Assembly: GCA_913777465.1 (NCBI GenBank)
Contig: CAJYRQ010000083.1
Coordinates: forward strand, 1-64,000
Reading direction: 5' to 3'
Origin: an uncultured Chryseobacterium sp.
GTDB taxonomy: Bacteria > Bacteroidota > Bacteroidia > Flavobacteriales > Weeksellaceae
DNA length: 64,000 nt
Shown here: one piece after another, positions 17,347-27,160 of the stretch
Position numbering within the stretch: position 1 is the stretch's first letter
Layout: each line of letters opens with the position of its first letter
Notes under the pieces: generated by a model
Databases searched by the model: none
What the model was told of the DNA's origin: nothing
Seen by the model: the letters and a program-made list of their open reading frames with translations, nothing else
Made by a program: the position numbers and the translations under genes

Positions 17347-18520
17347 AAAACTTGGAAATTATATTAAACTAATAGATAATCGGAATAGGGATTTATCAGA
17401 TGCTCCACTATTAGGAGTTTCTGTGCAAAAAAGATTCATCACATCGATAGCCAATACAATTGGATCCGATATGTCAAAATATAAACTGATTGAGAAAAAT
17501 AACTTTGTTTATATAGCAGATACATCTAGACGTGGCGATAAAATAGGAATAGCATTATTAAAAGATTTTGATAAGGCTATGATTTCTCAAGCATATACAT
17601 GTTTTAAAATAATTGATGAAAATAAACTTTCTCCAGATTATTTGATGATGTGGTTCTCGAGACCAGAATTTGACAGATATGCTAGATACCATTCCATTGG
17701 TAGTGTTAGAGAAGTTTTTGATTGGAAAGATATGTGTGAAGTTGAATTACCTATTCCTCCCATCGAAGAACAGCGACAGATTGTTGCGCAATACCACAGC
17801 ATAGCCAACAAAATAAAAGTCAACGAGCAGATTTGCGAAAAGTTGGAAGCTACTGCGCAGGCTTTGTATAAACATTGGTTTGTGGATTTTGAGTTTCCAT
17901 ATTCCCCTCTGTCGGAGGGATGTCCGCAGGACGGGGTGGTGATAGGACAACCTTACAAATCTTCCGGCGGTAAAATGGTTTGGAATGAGGAGCTTGGGAA
18001 GGAGATTCCGGAGGGGTGGGAAGTTGGGAAACTTGAAGATTTTGTGTTAATAAAAAATGGAAAAAGTAAGCCAATTATTGGCGGAAATATTCCTGTTTAT
18101 GGAGGAAATGGAATAATCGAATTTGTGAATAAAAATAATTATGAAAGATTGAATATTATAGGTCGCGTAGGAGCGTATTGTGGTTCTGTATATTATAATG
18201 ATAGCAAAGTATGGGTTAGTGATAATGCTTTAGCGGGTATTTCAAAAAATGACACTATATATTTAGATTTTCTCCTGCTGAAAAGTTTAAATCTTAATTC
18301 TAAAAGTGAAGGGAGTAGTCATCCGTTATTAACACAAGGAATTTTAAATAACATACAAGTTTTGAAAGCTAATAACAATCTTATTTACACAAATTTTGAA
18401 GAAATTATAAAAAAGCTTTTCGAACAAATAAAAAATATAATTGATCAAAACCGAAAAATCGCACAGTTACAAAATTTGTTGTTGTCACGGTTGGCGGTTG
18501 GGGAGGAAGTGGGTGCTTAA
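17315..18520 (+). CDS. hsdS: Type I restriction-modification specificity subunit HsdS
   Basis: HsdS determines the DNA site through two target-recognition domains (TRDs). TRD1 (about 8-145) ends with the conserved helix-start IPPIEEQRQIVAQY. The central spacer contains QICEKLEATAQALYKHWFVDFEFP, a widespread HsdS signature. TRD2 (about 235-375) begins PEGWEVGKLEDFV and ends with FEQIKNIIDQNRKIAQLQ. The two TRDs are much more AT-rich than the central segment, a mosaic expected when recognition domains are exchanged. Two starts are possible: 17315, preceded by AGGAGG, or the in-frame ATG at 17336 (MSYKKLGNYI), which fits homologues better. Both overlap the hsdM end. Length is normal (394-401 aa). 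Confidence 0.93.
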   Translation: MFLKLWDMSYKKLGNYIKLIDNRNRDLSDAPLLGVSVQKRFITSIANTIGSDMSKYKLIEKNNFVYIADTSRRGDKIGIALLKDFDKAMISQAYTCFKIIDENKLSPDYLMMWFSRPEFDRYARYHSIGSVREVFDWKDMCEVELPIPPIEEQRQIVAQYHSIANKIKVNEQICEKLEATAQALYKHWFVDFEFPYSPLSEGCPQDGVVIGQPYKSSGGKMVWNEELGKEIPEGWEVGKLEDFVLIKNGKSKPIIGGNIPVYGGNGIIEFVNKNNYERLNIIGRVGAYCGSVYYNDSKVWVSDNALAGISKNDTIYLDFLLLKSLNLNSKSEGSSHPLLTQGILNNIQVLKANNNLIYTNFEEIIKKLFEQIKNIIDQNRKIAQLQNLLLSRLAVGEEVGA

Positions 18521-18556
18521 AAAAACTAAAACTTATAGCTATAAAAACTTACTACT

Positions 18557-21520
18557 ATGATAAATAAAGGGTCGGAATGGAATATTTGGGATTTACATGT
18601 GCATACACCAGCATCAGGATTTGCATCAGATTCTGATTATCCAACTTTAATTGATAATTTGAAAACTTCCCAAGCTGATGTTATAGGAATTAATGATTAT
18701 TGTTCTATACAAGGGTATAAGAAAATTATGAATTTGGGAGGAGTTGAAGGGAAAATTCTTTTTCCAGTTGTGGAGTTTAGAATGAATAATAAAATTAATC
18801 ATAAAAATTCGACAGCTACCGAAGGTGGAGTAAGTATCAATTTTCATATAATTTTTGATAATAATACTGATCTCAATAGTATAGAAGTAGAATTAAATAG
18901 TTTAGAATGTAAATTTGATGGTGGAAACGAATCGAAATTAGGACATATTACAACCGTTGAAGAATTAAGTAAAATATCTTTCGATTATTTCGATACTATT
19001 AAAAAATTAAACTCATCTATTTTAAAAAATAAGTTTTTAGTTTGGGTGCCTTATGATGAATACGGTGGAATTGACGCTATTGATCCAATTAATGATGGAT
19101 TTTTTAAATTAGGAATTATTAATATTGCTCACATATTAGGATCAGGAAACAAAAGGCAAATCTCTTATTTTTTAAGTGATAGATGCGTTACCGATGTTGG
19201 GAAAAACATTGCTTGTATTAAAGGTAGTGACGCGCATCAATTAGACTACCCGTTCGGAAAATTACGTGATAGAGATTCTAATCCAACAGATAGATACTGC
19301 TGGATTAAAGGTGAAAAAAGTTTTAAAGCTTTACAGCATTTAATTGTCGAACCTATAGATAGAGTTGTGATAAATGATAAAAACCCTATCGAACATAGAA
19401 TTACAACAAATCGTACCAAATATATAGAATCTATTAAAATTAATCAGGTTTCGGGATATAATCAATCTACCCATGGTGAATGGTTTAATGAAGTGAATAT
19501 TCCACTTAATCCTGAATTAGTTGCTATAATTGGTAATAAAGGAAATGGCAAAAGCGCTTTAGCAGATATTATTGGACTCTGTGGAGACTATAACGGAAGT
19601 CATGATGATTTTTCATTCTTAAATAAGAAAAAATTTGGTGAAAATAATGGTCGAATCTCACAAAATTTTGAAGCAAAACTAAAATGGTTAAGTGGAACTG
19701 AAAGTACCAAAAATCTTAACGATAAAATTGATACTTCATTTACAGAAAAAGTAAAGTATTTACCCCAAGGTTATTTTGAAAGTATAACAAATGAATCAGT
19801 AGAAGGTTTCAATAAAGAAATCGAGGATGTTGTGTTTACTCACTTGGAAGAAGATGAAAAATTAGGAAAGAAAAATTTCAAAGAATTAATAGATTATAAA
19901 AATAGTGTGAGTAAAGAAGAAATTACTCAACTGAAAGGTAAATTACATTTTGTTAATGAATTAATATTCAATAAGGAAGTAAAGTTAAATCCACTCTATA
20001 AAAAAAGTATTGAAGATCATATAAAGCAAAAGCAAGATGAACTGAATGCTTTAATTGAGCCTATTGCTGTTGCAAATCCCAATGATAATCCTGAACATGC
20101 GGTACAAAATAAAATTATCAATGATGAGATTGAAGGATTAAATAAGAATATCAAACTTCAAGAAGAGAAAATAAAAGCAATTGAAGAGTTAAAATTGAGT
20201 CTTTTAATTGAGATTAATGAGTTAAAATCACTTAAACAAAGGATAGAAAACAAAGTAAAAGAAGTTGTTGATTTTAAAAATAGTTTAGTTCCGGAATTAT
20301 CTAAATATGAAAATCTTGATATTAATGAATTAATTAAAGTAACGTCAAATCTTGAAAATTTAGACAAATTATTATCCGAAAAGAATGCACTTTATGAATA
20401 TTACAAATTAGCATTAGGAGAATCTACTTCTACTGATCCTAATTATAAATCTGAAAAGAACGTTTTAAAAGGATATATAGATGCAAAAGAAGATATACAA
20501 AAATCTTTAGGCGAAGCTGACAAAGTTTATCAACACTATCTTGTAGAAAAGAACAATTGGGAAGATCTTAAAAGTAAAATAATTGGAAATGCAAATCTCC
20601 AAGGTACATTGGAGTTTTATAAAAAGGAATTGAATTATTTAAATGTAAATCTTACTAGTGAAATTGAAGCTGAAAAAATTGAAAGATTAAAATTGATTAG
20701 AGAGATCTTTGAATTAAAAAGTTCTGTATTATCCACATACCAAAATGTAAAACAACGTATTGATACTATTATTAGTGAGAACAATGAAATGCTTTCTGCT
20801 TATCCAATAGAAATAGAAGCATCTTTTAGTCTTACATCAAATTTTCAGAAACGGTTTTTAGATTTTATATCTTTCAATAAAGTAGGGACTTTTTACGGAA
20901 AAGAAAATGCAGAATTACAATTTAGAAAAATAATCGAGAATGCAGATATTAGCAATTTTGAAAATGTTAGTAATTTATTAGAAAATTTGGTAAACCCATT
21001 TTTTACGGATTTTCGAGAAGGCGGTAAACAGACAAATATTGAAAATCAAGTAAATGATGTGGTTGATTTATATGATTATTTATTTGCCTTGGATTTTGTT
21101 GATTATAATTATGAATTACGTCAAGGAAGTAAAAACTTAGAGCAACTATCTCCTGGTGAAAAAGGTGCTTTATTACTAATATTTTACCTGTTACTCGACA
21201 ATAATGATATACCATTAATCATAGATCAGCCAGAAGACAATCTCGATAATCACAGTGTTGCAAATATTTTAGTTCCATTTATTAAGAAGGCTAAATCAAA
21301 AAGACAAATAATACTAGTAACGCATAATCCAAATTTAGCAGTTGTCGCAGATGCAGAACAAGTAATTTATACTGAACTCGATAAAGAAAATAATTATAAA
21401 TTTTCATTTAAAGCTGGCGCAATCGAAAATCCGGAAATTAACGAGTGCATTGTAAAAGTTTTGGAAGGAGCAATGCCTGCATTCAATAAAAGAAAATTAA
21501 AGTATTACGAGAATTTATAA
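18557..21520 (+). CDS. PHP-domain plus SMC-like ATPase (TrlF-like) within the type I RM operon
   Basis: This 987-aa protein joins an N-terminal PHP phosphoesterase-type domain to an ABC/SMC-style ATPase. PHP metal-ligand motifs are visible: WDLHVHTPASG (H14, H16), VIGINDY and IKGSDAH (223-227). The ATPase has Walker A GNKGNGKS (326-333), a long coiled-coil middle (about 420-780), an LSPGEKGAL signature (~863), Walker B with following acidic residue PLIIDQPED (886-894) and a downstream VTHNPNLAV switch. The make-up matches what is annotated as TrlF family ATPases (from memory), found beside restriction systems. It lies 36 bp after hsdS and 3 bp before hsdR, so it is co-transcribed. Its high AT content contrasts with hsdM and hsdR, suggesting separate insertion. 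A role in nucleic-acid cleavage or signalling is inference. Confidence 0.88.
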   Translation: MINKGSEWNIWDLHVHTPASGFASDSDYPTLIDNLKTSQADVIGINDYCSIQGYKKIMNLGGVEGKILFPVVEFRMNNKINHKNSTATEGGVSINFHIIFDNNTDLNSIEVELNSLECKFDGGNESKLGHITTVEELSKISFDYFDTIKKLNSSILKNKFLVWVPYDEYGGIDAIDPINDGFFKLGIINIAHILGSGNKRQISYFLSDRCVTDVGKNIACIKGSDAHQLDYPFGKLRDRDSNPTDRYCWIKGEKSFKALQHLIVEPIDRVVINDKNPIEHRITTNRTKYIESIKINQVSGYNQSTHGEWFNEVNIPLNPELVAIIGNKGNGKSALADIIGLCGDYNGSHDDFSFLNKKKFGENNGRISQNFEAKLKWLSGTESTKNLNDKIDTSFTEKVKYLPQGYFESITNESVEGFNKEIEDVVFTHLEEDEKLGKKNFKELIDYKNSVSKEEITQLKGKLHFVNELIFNKEVKLNPLYKKSIEDHIKQKQDELNALIEPIAVANPNDNPEHAVQNKIINDEIEGLNKNIKLQEEKIKAIEELKLSLLIEINELKSLKQRIENKVKEVVDFKNSLVPELSKYENLDINELIKVTSNLENLDKLLSEKNALYEYYKLALGESTSTDPNYKSEKNVLKGYIDAKEDIQKSLGEADKVYQHYLVEKNNWEDLKSKIIGNANLQGTLEFYKKELNYLNVNLTSEIEAEKIERLKLIREIFELKSSVLSTYQNVKQRIDTIISENNEMLSAYPIEIEASFSLTSNFQKRFLDFISFNKVGTFYGKENAELQFRKIIENADISNFENVSNLLENLVNPFFTDFREGGKQTNIENQVNDVVDLYDYLFALDFVDYNYELRQGSKNLEQLSPGEKGALLLIFYLLLDNNDIPLIIDQPEDNLDNHSVANILVPFIKKAKSKRQIILVTHNPNLAVVADAEQVIYTELDKENNYKFSFKAGAIENPEINECIVKVLEGAMPAFNKRKLKYYENL

Positions 21521-21523
21521 CCC

Positions 21524-24500
21524 ATGAAATATATCGAATGCCAATTAGAAAAATCATTCATCCATTTTCTGGAAGAAGAAGGTTATGCGTACTTGAATGG
21601 CAAAGACGTCGTCCGGGCATCCCGTCAGGAAGTTCTGATTCGGGAAGACCTGAGTGATTTTCTGTTGTCACGGTATCCGGATCTGGAAACGGTAGAACTG
21701 GAAACCCTGATCAATGAATTGGCGTATCAGCCGGCTTCCAGTCTGTATGACAGCAATAAGCATATCGGGAAGCTGCTGGCCGACGGGATGATTTTCAAAA
21801 GGAACAATCCTGCCAAAAAAGACCTGCACATTCGGTATATTGATGTAGATGAAAGCAGCCTTTTGGAAACCAATCGTTTTAAGGTAGTGAATCAGCTGGA
21901 AATCCAGGGTACCGAACTCCGTATTCCGGACCTGATCCTGTACATCAACGGAATTCCGGTAGTAGTTTTTGAGTTTAAGACCTTAATTGAAGAGCACGTT
22001 ACGATTTTTAATGCATACGAACAACTAACACAGAGATACAAGAGAGACATCCCGGAACTGATGAAATACAATGCCTTCTGTATCATCAGCGATGGCGTGA
22101 ATAACAAAGCCGGATCTCTGTTTGCCCCTTATGATTTCTTCTACGGCTGGCACAAGATCACAGGTGACGAAAAGAAAGCCCTTACAGGAATCCATACCGC
22201 CACTTCCATTGTCCATGGAATGCTGAATAAAAAGCGGCTGTGCGATATCCTGCATCATTTTATCCTGTTCCCAGATACTTCCAGAAGAGAAGAAAAAATC
22301 CTATGCCGGTACCCGCAGTATTATGCTGCCAACAAACTGTTTGATAGTATACAAAAGCACCGGAAGCCCGAAGGTGACGGGAAAGGAGGGACTTATTTCG
22401 GGGCCACCGGCTGTGGAAAAAGTTTTACCATGCTTTTCCTGTCGAGGCTGCTGATGCGTTCCACGCAGCTAGCCAGTCCGACCATCATCATTATCTCCGA
22501 CCGTACCGACCTGGATGACCAGCTCTCGAGAGAGTTTGCCAATGCCAAGAATTTCATCGGCGATGAAAATATTATCAACATAGAATCCCGCGCCGATCTG
22601 CGTTCCCGATTGAAAGGCAGGGAAAGCGGCGGTGTTTTTCTGACGACCGTCCAGAAATTTGCCGAAGACGATGAGGTGCTGAGCGAACGGAACAACATCA
22701 TCTGTATTTCCGACGAAGCCCACCGCTCGCAGGTCAACCTGGATCTGAAAGTCCGGATTGATGAGGAAGGTGTGAAAAAATCATACGGCTTTGCCAAATA
22801 CCTGCATGATTCCATTCCCAATGCGACCTATGTAGGATTTACAGGAACCCCAATCGATAAAACGCTGGACGTTTTCGGTCCTGTGGTCGATTCTTATACG
22901 ATGTTTGAATCGGTGGTAGATGAAATCACTGTCCGGCTGGTGTATGAAGGCCGGGCTGCGAAAGTCAACCTTAATCACTCTAAAGTGGATGAGATTGAAC
23001 AATACTACAAAAATGCGGTGGCAGAAGGCGCCTCGGAATATCATGTGGAAGCCAGCCAGAAGGCCATCGCGAGGATGGAAGCGGTGTTAGGTGACCCGGA
23101 AAGGATTGAAGCCATTGCTCAGGATTTCATCCGGCATTATGAAAAACGGATCGAAGAAAAAGCAACTGTTGCTGGAAAGGTAATGTTTGTATGTGCTTCA
23201 CGGGAAATTGCATTTAAACTATTTACTGAAATTACCAAGTTGAGACCGGGATGGAATAAGAAAGAGATTCCGGAAAATCTCACTGAAAAAGAACGGAAAG
23301 AAGTAAAGGCCGTTGAGCGCGTGAAAATGGTTATGACCAGAAACAAAGATGATGAAGAGAGCCTCTGGAATATACTTGGCAACAGGGAAGACCGGAAAGA
23401 ACTGGACCGGCAGTTTAAGCAGATCCATTCCAATTTTAAAATAGCCATCGTTGTCGACATGTGGCTGACGGGCTTTGATGTTCCGTTTCTGGATACGATT
23501 TATATTGATAAGCCTCTTCAGACCCATAATCTGATCCAGACCATTTCCCGGGTGAACCGGAAATTTGAAGGAAAAGACAAAGGTCTGGTAGTGGATTATA
23601 TCGGCATCAAAAAAAACCTGAACCATGCATTGGGGTTATTTAATAATTCAACGGCCGCGGATGATTTTGAAGACCTGGATAAAGCCGTGATTGTTGTAAA
23701 GGACCAGCTGGATCTGCTTCGGCAGTTTTTTTACGGGTTTGATACCACCGGATATTATGAAGGGTCTCCCGTTGAGCAGCTGCATTGCCTGAACCGTGCT
23801 TCTGAGCTGGTGCTGCAGACTGAAAAGTCAGAAAAGTTCTTTGTCGACATCACCAAAAAATTAAAGTCTGCCTACAATCTTACCTGCGGTTCAGAAATCT
23901 TCAGTAATAAGGAGACTGATGAAATTCATTTTTATTTTGCTGTGAAGTCGATTGTCGTCAAGCTCACCAAAGGGGAAGCTCCGGATACCGCACAGATGAA
24001 TGCCAAAGTAAGCAAAATGGTGGAAGACGCCATTGTCTCGGAAGGGGTGGAAGAAATCTTCAAACTGGATAACAACAAAGCCAACGCCATTGACCTGTTC
24101 AACGATAAATTTCTGGAAAAGATCAACGCGCTGGAATTACCGAATACGAAGATTAAAATCCTTGAAAGATTACTGAAACAGGCTATTTCTGATTTTAAAA
24201 AAGTAAACAAAGTAAAAGGCATCGAATTCTCCGAAAGGCTTCAGCGGATCATCAACAGCTATAATGAGCGGAGTGAAAGCGACCTGCTTGACTACAACGG
24301 GATACAAACCGATACCTCAGAACAGATCCTGGACCTGATCTTAAAACTCCGTACGGAGATGGCTTCTTTTGAAGAACTGGGAATCGATTACGAAGAAAAG
24401 GCTTTTTATGATATCTTGGATATGATCTGCAGACAGTACGGTTTTGAGTTCGATCAGGATAAAATGCTGGAATTGGCAAGGGAAATTAAGAAAATCGTAG

Positions 24501-24670
24501 ACAATACCGCCAGATTCCCTGACTGGAATGACCGGGAAGACATTAAGGCCCAACTGAAAATGGAGATTATCGTAAAGCTTCATGAATATGGCTATCCGCC
24601 CATTACCCAGGATGATGTGTACAAGAATGTGCTGGAACAGGCGGAGAATTTTAAGAAGAATAGAAAATAA
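21524..24670 (+). CDS. hsdR: Type I restriction endonuclease subunit HsdR
   Basis: HsdR is the ATP-dependent translocase and nuclease of the type I complex; it pulls DNA past the bound enzyme and cleaves unmethylated DNA far from the site. The N-terminal PD-(D/E)XK nuclease domain shows VVVFEFKT (E150, K152) after PDLILYINGIP. The helicase motor has Walker A GATGCGKS (293-300), the DEAH box (397-400), FTGTP, and motif VI-like TISRVNR. The C-terminal ~250 residues are helical and would contact HsdM. At 1048 aa the length is typical. It follows the PHP-ATPase by 3 bp and is clearly in the same operon. Confidence 0.96.
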   Translation: MKYIECQLEKSFIHFLEEEGYAYLNGKDVVRASRQEVLIREDLSDFLLSRYPDLETVELETLINELAYQPASSLYDSNKHIGKLLADGMIFKRNNPAKKDLHIRYIDVDESSLLETNRFKVVNQLEIQGTELRIPDLILYINGIPVVVFEFKTLIEEHVTIFNAYEQLTQRYKRDIPELMKYNAFCIISDGVNNKAGSLFAPYDFFYGWHKITGDEKKALTGIHTATSIVHGMLNKKRLCDILHHFILFPDTSRREEKILCRYPQYYAANKLFDSIQKHRKPEGDGKGGTYFGATGCGKSFTMLFLSRLLMRSTQLASPTIIIISDRTDLDDQLSREFANAKNFIGDENIINIESRADLRSRLKGRESGGVFLTTVQKFAEDDEVLSERNNIICISDEAHRSQVNLDLKVRIDEEGVKKSYGFAKYLHDSIPNATYVGFTGTPIDKTLDVFGPVVDSYTMFESVVDEITVRLVYEGRAAKVNLNHSKVDEIEQYYKNAVAEGASEYHVEASQKAIARMEAVLGDPERIEAIAQDFIRHYEKRIEEKATVAGKVMFVCASREIAFKLFTEITKLRPGWNKKEIPENLTEKERKEVKAVERVKMVMTRNKDDEESLWNILGNREDRKELDRQFKQIHSNFKIAIVVDMWLTGFDVPFLDTIYIDKPLQTHNLIQTISRVNRKFEGKDKGLVVDYIGIKKNLNHALGLFNNSTAADDFEDLDKAVIVVKDQLDLLRQFFYGFDTTGYYEGSPVEQLHCLNRASELVLQTEKSEKFFVDITKKLKSAYNLTCGSEIFSNKETDEIHFYFAVKSIVVKLTKGEAPDTAQMNAKVSKMVEDAIVSEGVEEIFKLDNNKANAIDLFNDKFLEKINALELPNTKIKILERLLKQAISDFKKVNKVKGIEFSERLQRIINSYNERSESDLLDYNGIQTDTSEQILDLILKLRTEMASFEELGIDYEEKAFYDILDMICRQYGFEFDQDKMLELAREIKKIVDNTARFPDWNDREDIKAQLKMEIIVKLHEYGYPPITQDDVYKNVLEQAENFKKNRK

Positions 24671-24694
24671 TAGTTAAAATCAAAAAGTAATAAC

Positions 24695-24991
24695 ATGAAA
24701 AATTGGGAATTTTACAAAGAAGAATTAGACAAACTCAGAGAAGAACTGGAAAACGGTAACTATGATGCAGAACAAGCTGTTAATGAATTGCATGAGAAAA
24801 TTGAAATTGCACTAGAACAGAGTTTTGATAAGGGAGATAAGTCATTTTATGAGGAGCTTATCAAGGAAATAGAAGCGATGAAAAAAGAGTTTGATTTTTA
24901 CGACAGCGAAGGAGAATTGGATATGATGTTTCCCAATCGTGCTGATGATGATTTTGATGACGATAGTATGAATATTTTTGATAATGATTAA
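24695..24991 (+). CDS. Small, highly acidic helical protein between hsdR and mcrB
   Basis: This 98-aa protein has no recognisable domain. It is strongly acidic: long Glu-rich helices (EELDKLREELENGNYD, ELIKEIEAMKKEF) and an Asp-rich tail (DDDFDDDSMNIFDND). It starts 24 bp after hsdR and ends 57 bp before the mcrB-like gene, same strand, so it links the two restriction systems in one transcription unit. A DNA-mimic or regulatory partner role is conceivable from charge and context but not shown; it may just be a small accessory protein. Function unknown. Confidence 0.75.
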   Translation: MKNWEFYKEELDKLREELENGNYDAEQAVNELHEKIEIALEQSFDKGDKSFYEELIKEIEAMKKEFDFYDSEGELDMMFPNRADDDFDDDSMNIFDND

Positions 24992-25048
24992 TATCAAAAT
25001 TTATAAATCACACATGTACGATTCATATCTATTTACGCAAAATACCCA

Positions 25049-27160
25049 ATGACAAATTCAGAATACTATCAGCTTAAAAAAGAATTTCTAGAAGAGTGGC
25101 CACTAGATAAAATTAAAAATTTAACACTTGAAGAATATACAAACCTCGATAAAACATCTTTTTGTTATTGGGTTGAAGCCAAAACAAATTTATTGGGAAG
25201 CGTTTGGGGAGGTTCTGCCTATAAGTTTGGAATATACAAAAGAAGAAACAAAACTTCTCCGGTGACAATAAGCAACCGTATAACTGATGGTGAATATGCA
25301 TGGTTTTTTAAATACGGTGAAACAAGGGAAAGAGCATTTGAATCTATTAGGAATATTCTAATTGATATTATAACCAAAATTCAGAATGGTAAAATAGAAG
25401 ATATTGCTGCTATTGATCTGGGGGATGCGTATAAATGGAAAATTGCTTTTCTTTACAGTAATTTTAACGTCGTTAATATCTTTAAATGGGATTCCTTGTA
25501 TAGTGCTGCTGAGTCTTTAGGGTATACCGGAGAAAAGAAATTTGTAAACCTTCATCGGTTTCTCTTATCTAATAAGCCTGCTGATCAGGATTATTTTGAT
25601 TATACAAAATCTTTATGGGTTAATGACCGGGAGGAGGAAATTGAGGAAGGTGAAAAAGGAATATTTGATCTTACTTCACTTAATCAGATTTTCTATGGAC
25701 CTCCGGGAACAGGCAAAACATATAAAATAAATTCATTTCTTAATACTGCAAGAAGTACAAAAATCGTAAAACCTGATGTTTCAGTAAAGGTTGAACGCCA
25801 TAGGACATTCTGGCACTTAGCTCCCGGACAAGGCGGATATCTTTGGAATGACCTTAAGAAGGGAAACAGGCTAGGATATGAGTGGTGTAGTGTGAGCCTT
25901 GGTAACCTGAAAACTCTGGACAAAAATAAAACCGAAAACTATAAGATGCGGACTTATTTTGCTGATGTAAAAAAAGGCGATTATTTCTGTATCATTTCAG
26001 GTAAGAAATTTTATGGCATTGCTGAAGCACAACATGATTATGATTTCTCCAGAGCTGAAGCAACAAATTTTGATTTTCAGACTGTTGAAGTCCGATGGAT
26101 TAAAATATTTGACACTCCCGAACTTCTGTCTGCTTCCTATACACCAACTTTTGGTAAACTTAATGGAGGTAAACGATGGAATTCCTTGATACAGGCGTTA
26201 CAGGTAAATAATATTAATTTTAGTGATGCTGATCCTGAAGAGAAAAAGATAATAGCTCTGCCTGGTAATAGTTTCTTTACGACCTTTCACCAATCATATT
26301 CATATGAAGATTTCCTTGAAGGAATTAAGCCGGAATTAAATCAGAGTGATGACGAGAGTGTAGACAGCAATGATATTAAATACATTTTACAGGATGGTAT
26401 TTTTAAATTAGCATGTGACAAGGCTGCTAATCTTGCCGGTTTTGAGGATTTAAATGATGCACTTACGAGTTCTCCAGAAGTCATTAGAGCAAAATTTGAA
26501 GTAAGTGAACCATTCTATCTTTTTATTGATGAAATCAACCGAGGAAATGTTTCCCAGATTTTTGGTGAGTTGATTACTTTGATAGAGAAGGACAAACGTT
26601 TAGGACAACCCAATGAAACAAGAATAACTTTACCCTATTCTAAAAGTGAAGTGCAGTTTTGTGTTCCGCCTAATTTATATATTATCGGAACTATGAATAC
26701 AGCAGACCGCAGTGTAGAAGCTTTAGATACTGCATTAAGAAGACGTTTCAGCTTTGTTGAGATGATGCCTGATATTACTGTGGTAAAAAATAAAGTATTC
26801 TCAGATAATTTCAAGAGAGCTGAAATTATGGAGAAGATCAATATCAGATTAGAAATGCTTCTTGATAGAAATTATACGCTGGGCCATTCTTATTTCATGA
26901 AAGAGGATTTCAGATCATCCTTTAAAAATGAAATTATTCCCCTTCTACAGGAATATTTTTACAATGACTACAGTAAAATAGGACTTATTTTAGGAAAAGG
27001 TTTTGTAAGAGAGAAAGAGATTTTAAAAGTCAACCAGCAAAATGTTTTTGCAGATTTCGAAACAAGAACTGAAATAGATATCGTAAAGTCATATGAGTTG
27101 ATTCCTTTTGATGATAAGGTCTTTAATTTTGAGAATGCACTGGAGACATTGCTTGCGTAA
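25049..27160 (+). CDS. mcrB: McrB-like modification-dependent restriction NTPase
   Basis: McrB is the AAA+ NTPase motor (GTP-using in E. coli) that senses modified DNA and drives the McrC nuclease. Walker A GPPGTGKT is at 217-224; the McrB hallmarks FHQSYSYEDFLEG (413-425), FIDEINRGN (492-500) and NTADRSVEALDTALRRRFSF (~550) follow. The N-terminal ~200 residues form an unrecognised domain (KWKIAFLYSNFNVVNIFKWDSL). About 170 residues (roughly 235-405), including FWHLAPGQGGYLWND and GDYFCIISGKKFYGIAEA, are inserted between the Walker A helix and the next core strand. These look like an EVE/PUA-type base-reader domain. Target modification is not predictable. It directly abuts mcrC. Confidence 0.9.
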   Translation: MTNSEYYQLKKEFLEEWPLDKIKNLTLEEYTNLDKTSFCYWVEAKTNLLGSVWGGSAYKFGIYKRRNKTSPVTISNRITDGEYAWFFKYGETRERAFESIRNILIDIITKIQNGKIEDIAAIDLGDAYKWKIAFLYSNFNVVNIFKWDSLYSAAESLGYTGEKKFVNLHRFLLSNKPADQDYFDYTKSLWVNDREEEIEEGEKGIFDLTSLNQIFYGPPGTGKTYKINSFLNTARSTKIVKPDVSVKVERHRTFWHLAPGQGGYLWNDLKKGNRLGYEWCSVSLGNLKTLDKNKTENYKMRTYFADVKKGDYFCIISGKKFYGIAEAQHDYDFSRAEATNFDFQTVEVRWIKIFDTPELLSASYTPTFGKLNGGKRWNSLIQALQVNNINFSDADPEEKKIIALPGNSFFTTFHQSYSYEDFLEGIKPELNQSDDESVDSNDIKYILQDGIFKLACDKAANLAGFEDLNDALTSSPEVIRAKFEVSEPFYLFIDEINRGNVSQIFGELITLIEKDKRLGQPNETRITLPYSKSEVQFCVPPNLYIIGTMNTADRSVEALDTALRRRFSFVEMMPDITVVKNKVFSDNFKRAEIMEKINIRLEMLLDRNYTLGHSYFMKEDFRSSFKNEIIPLLQEYFYNDYSKIGLILGKGFVREKEILKVNQQNVFADFETRTEIDIVKSYELIPFDDKVFNFENALETLLA

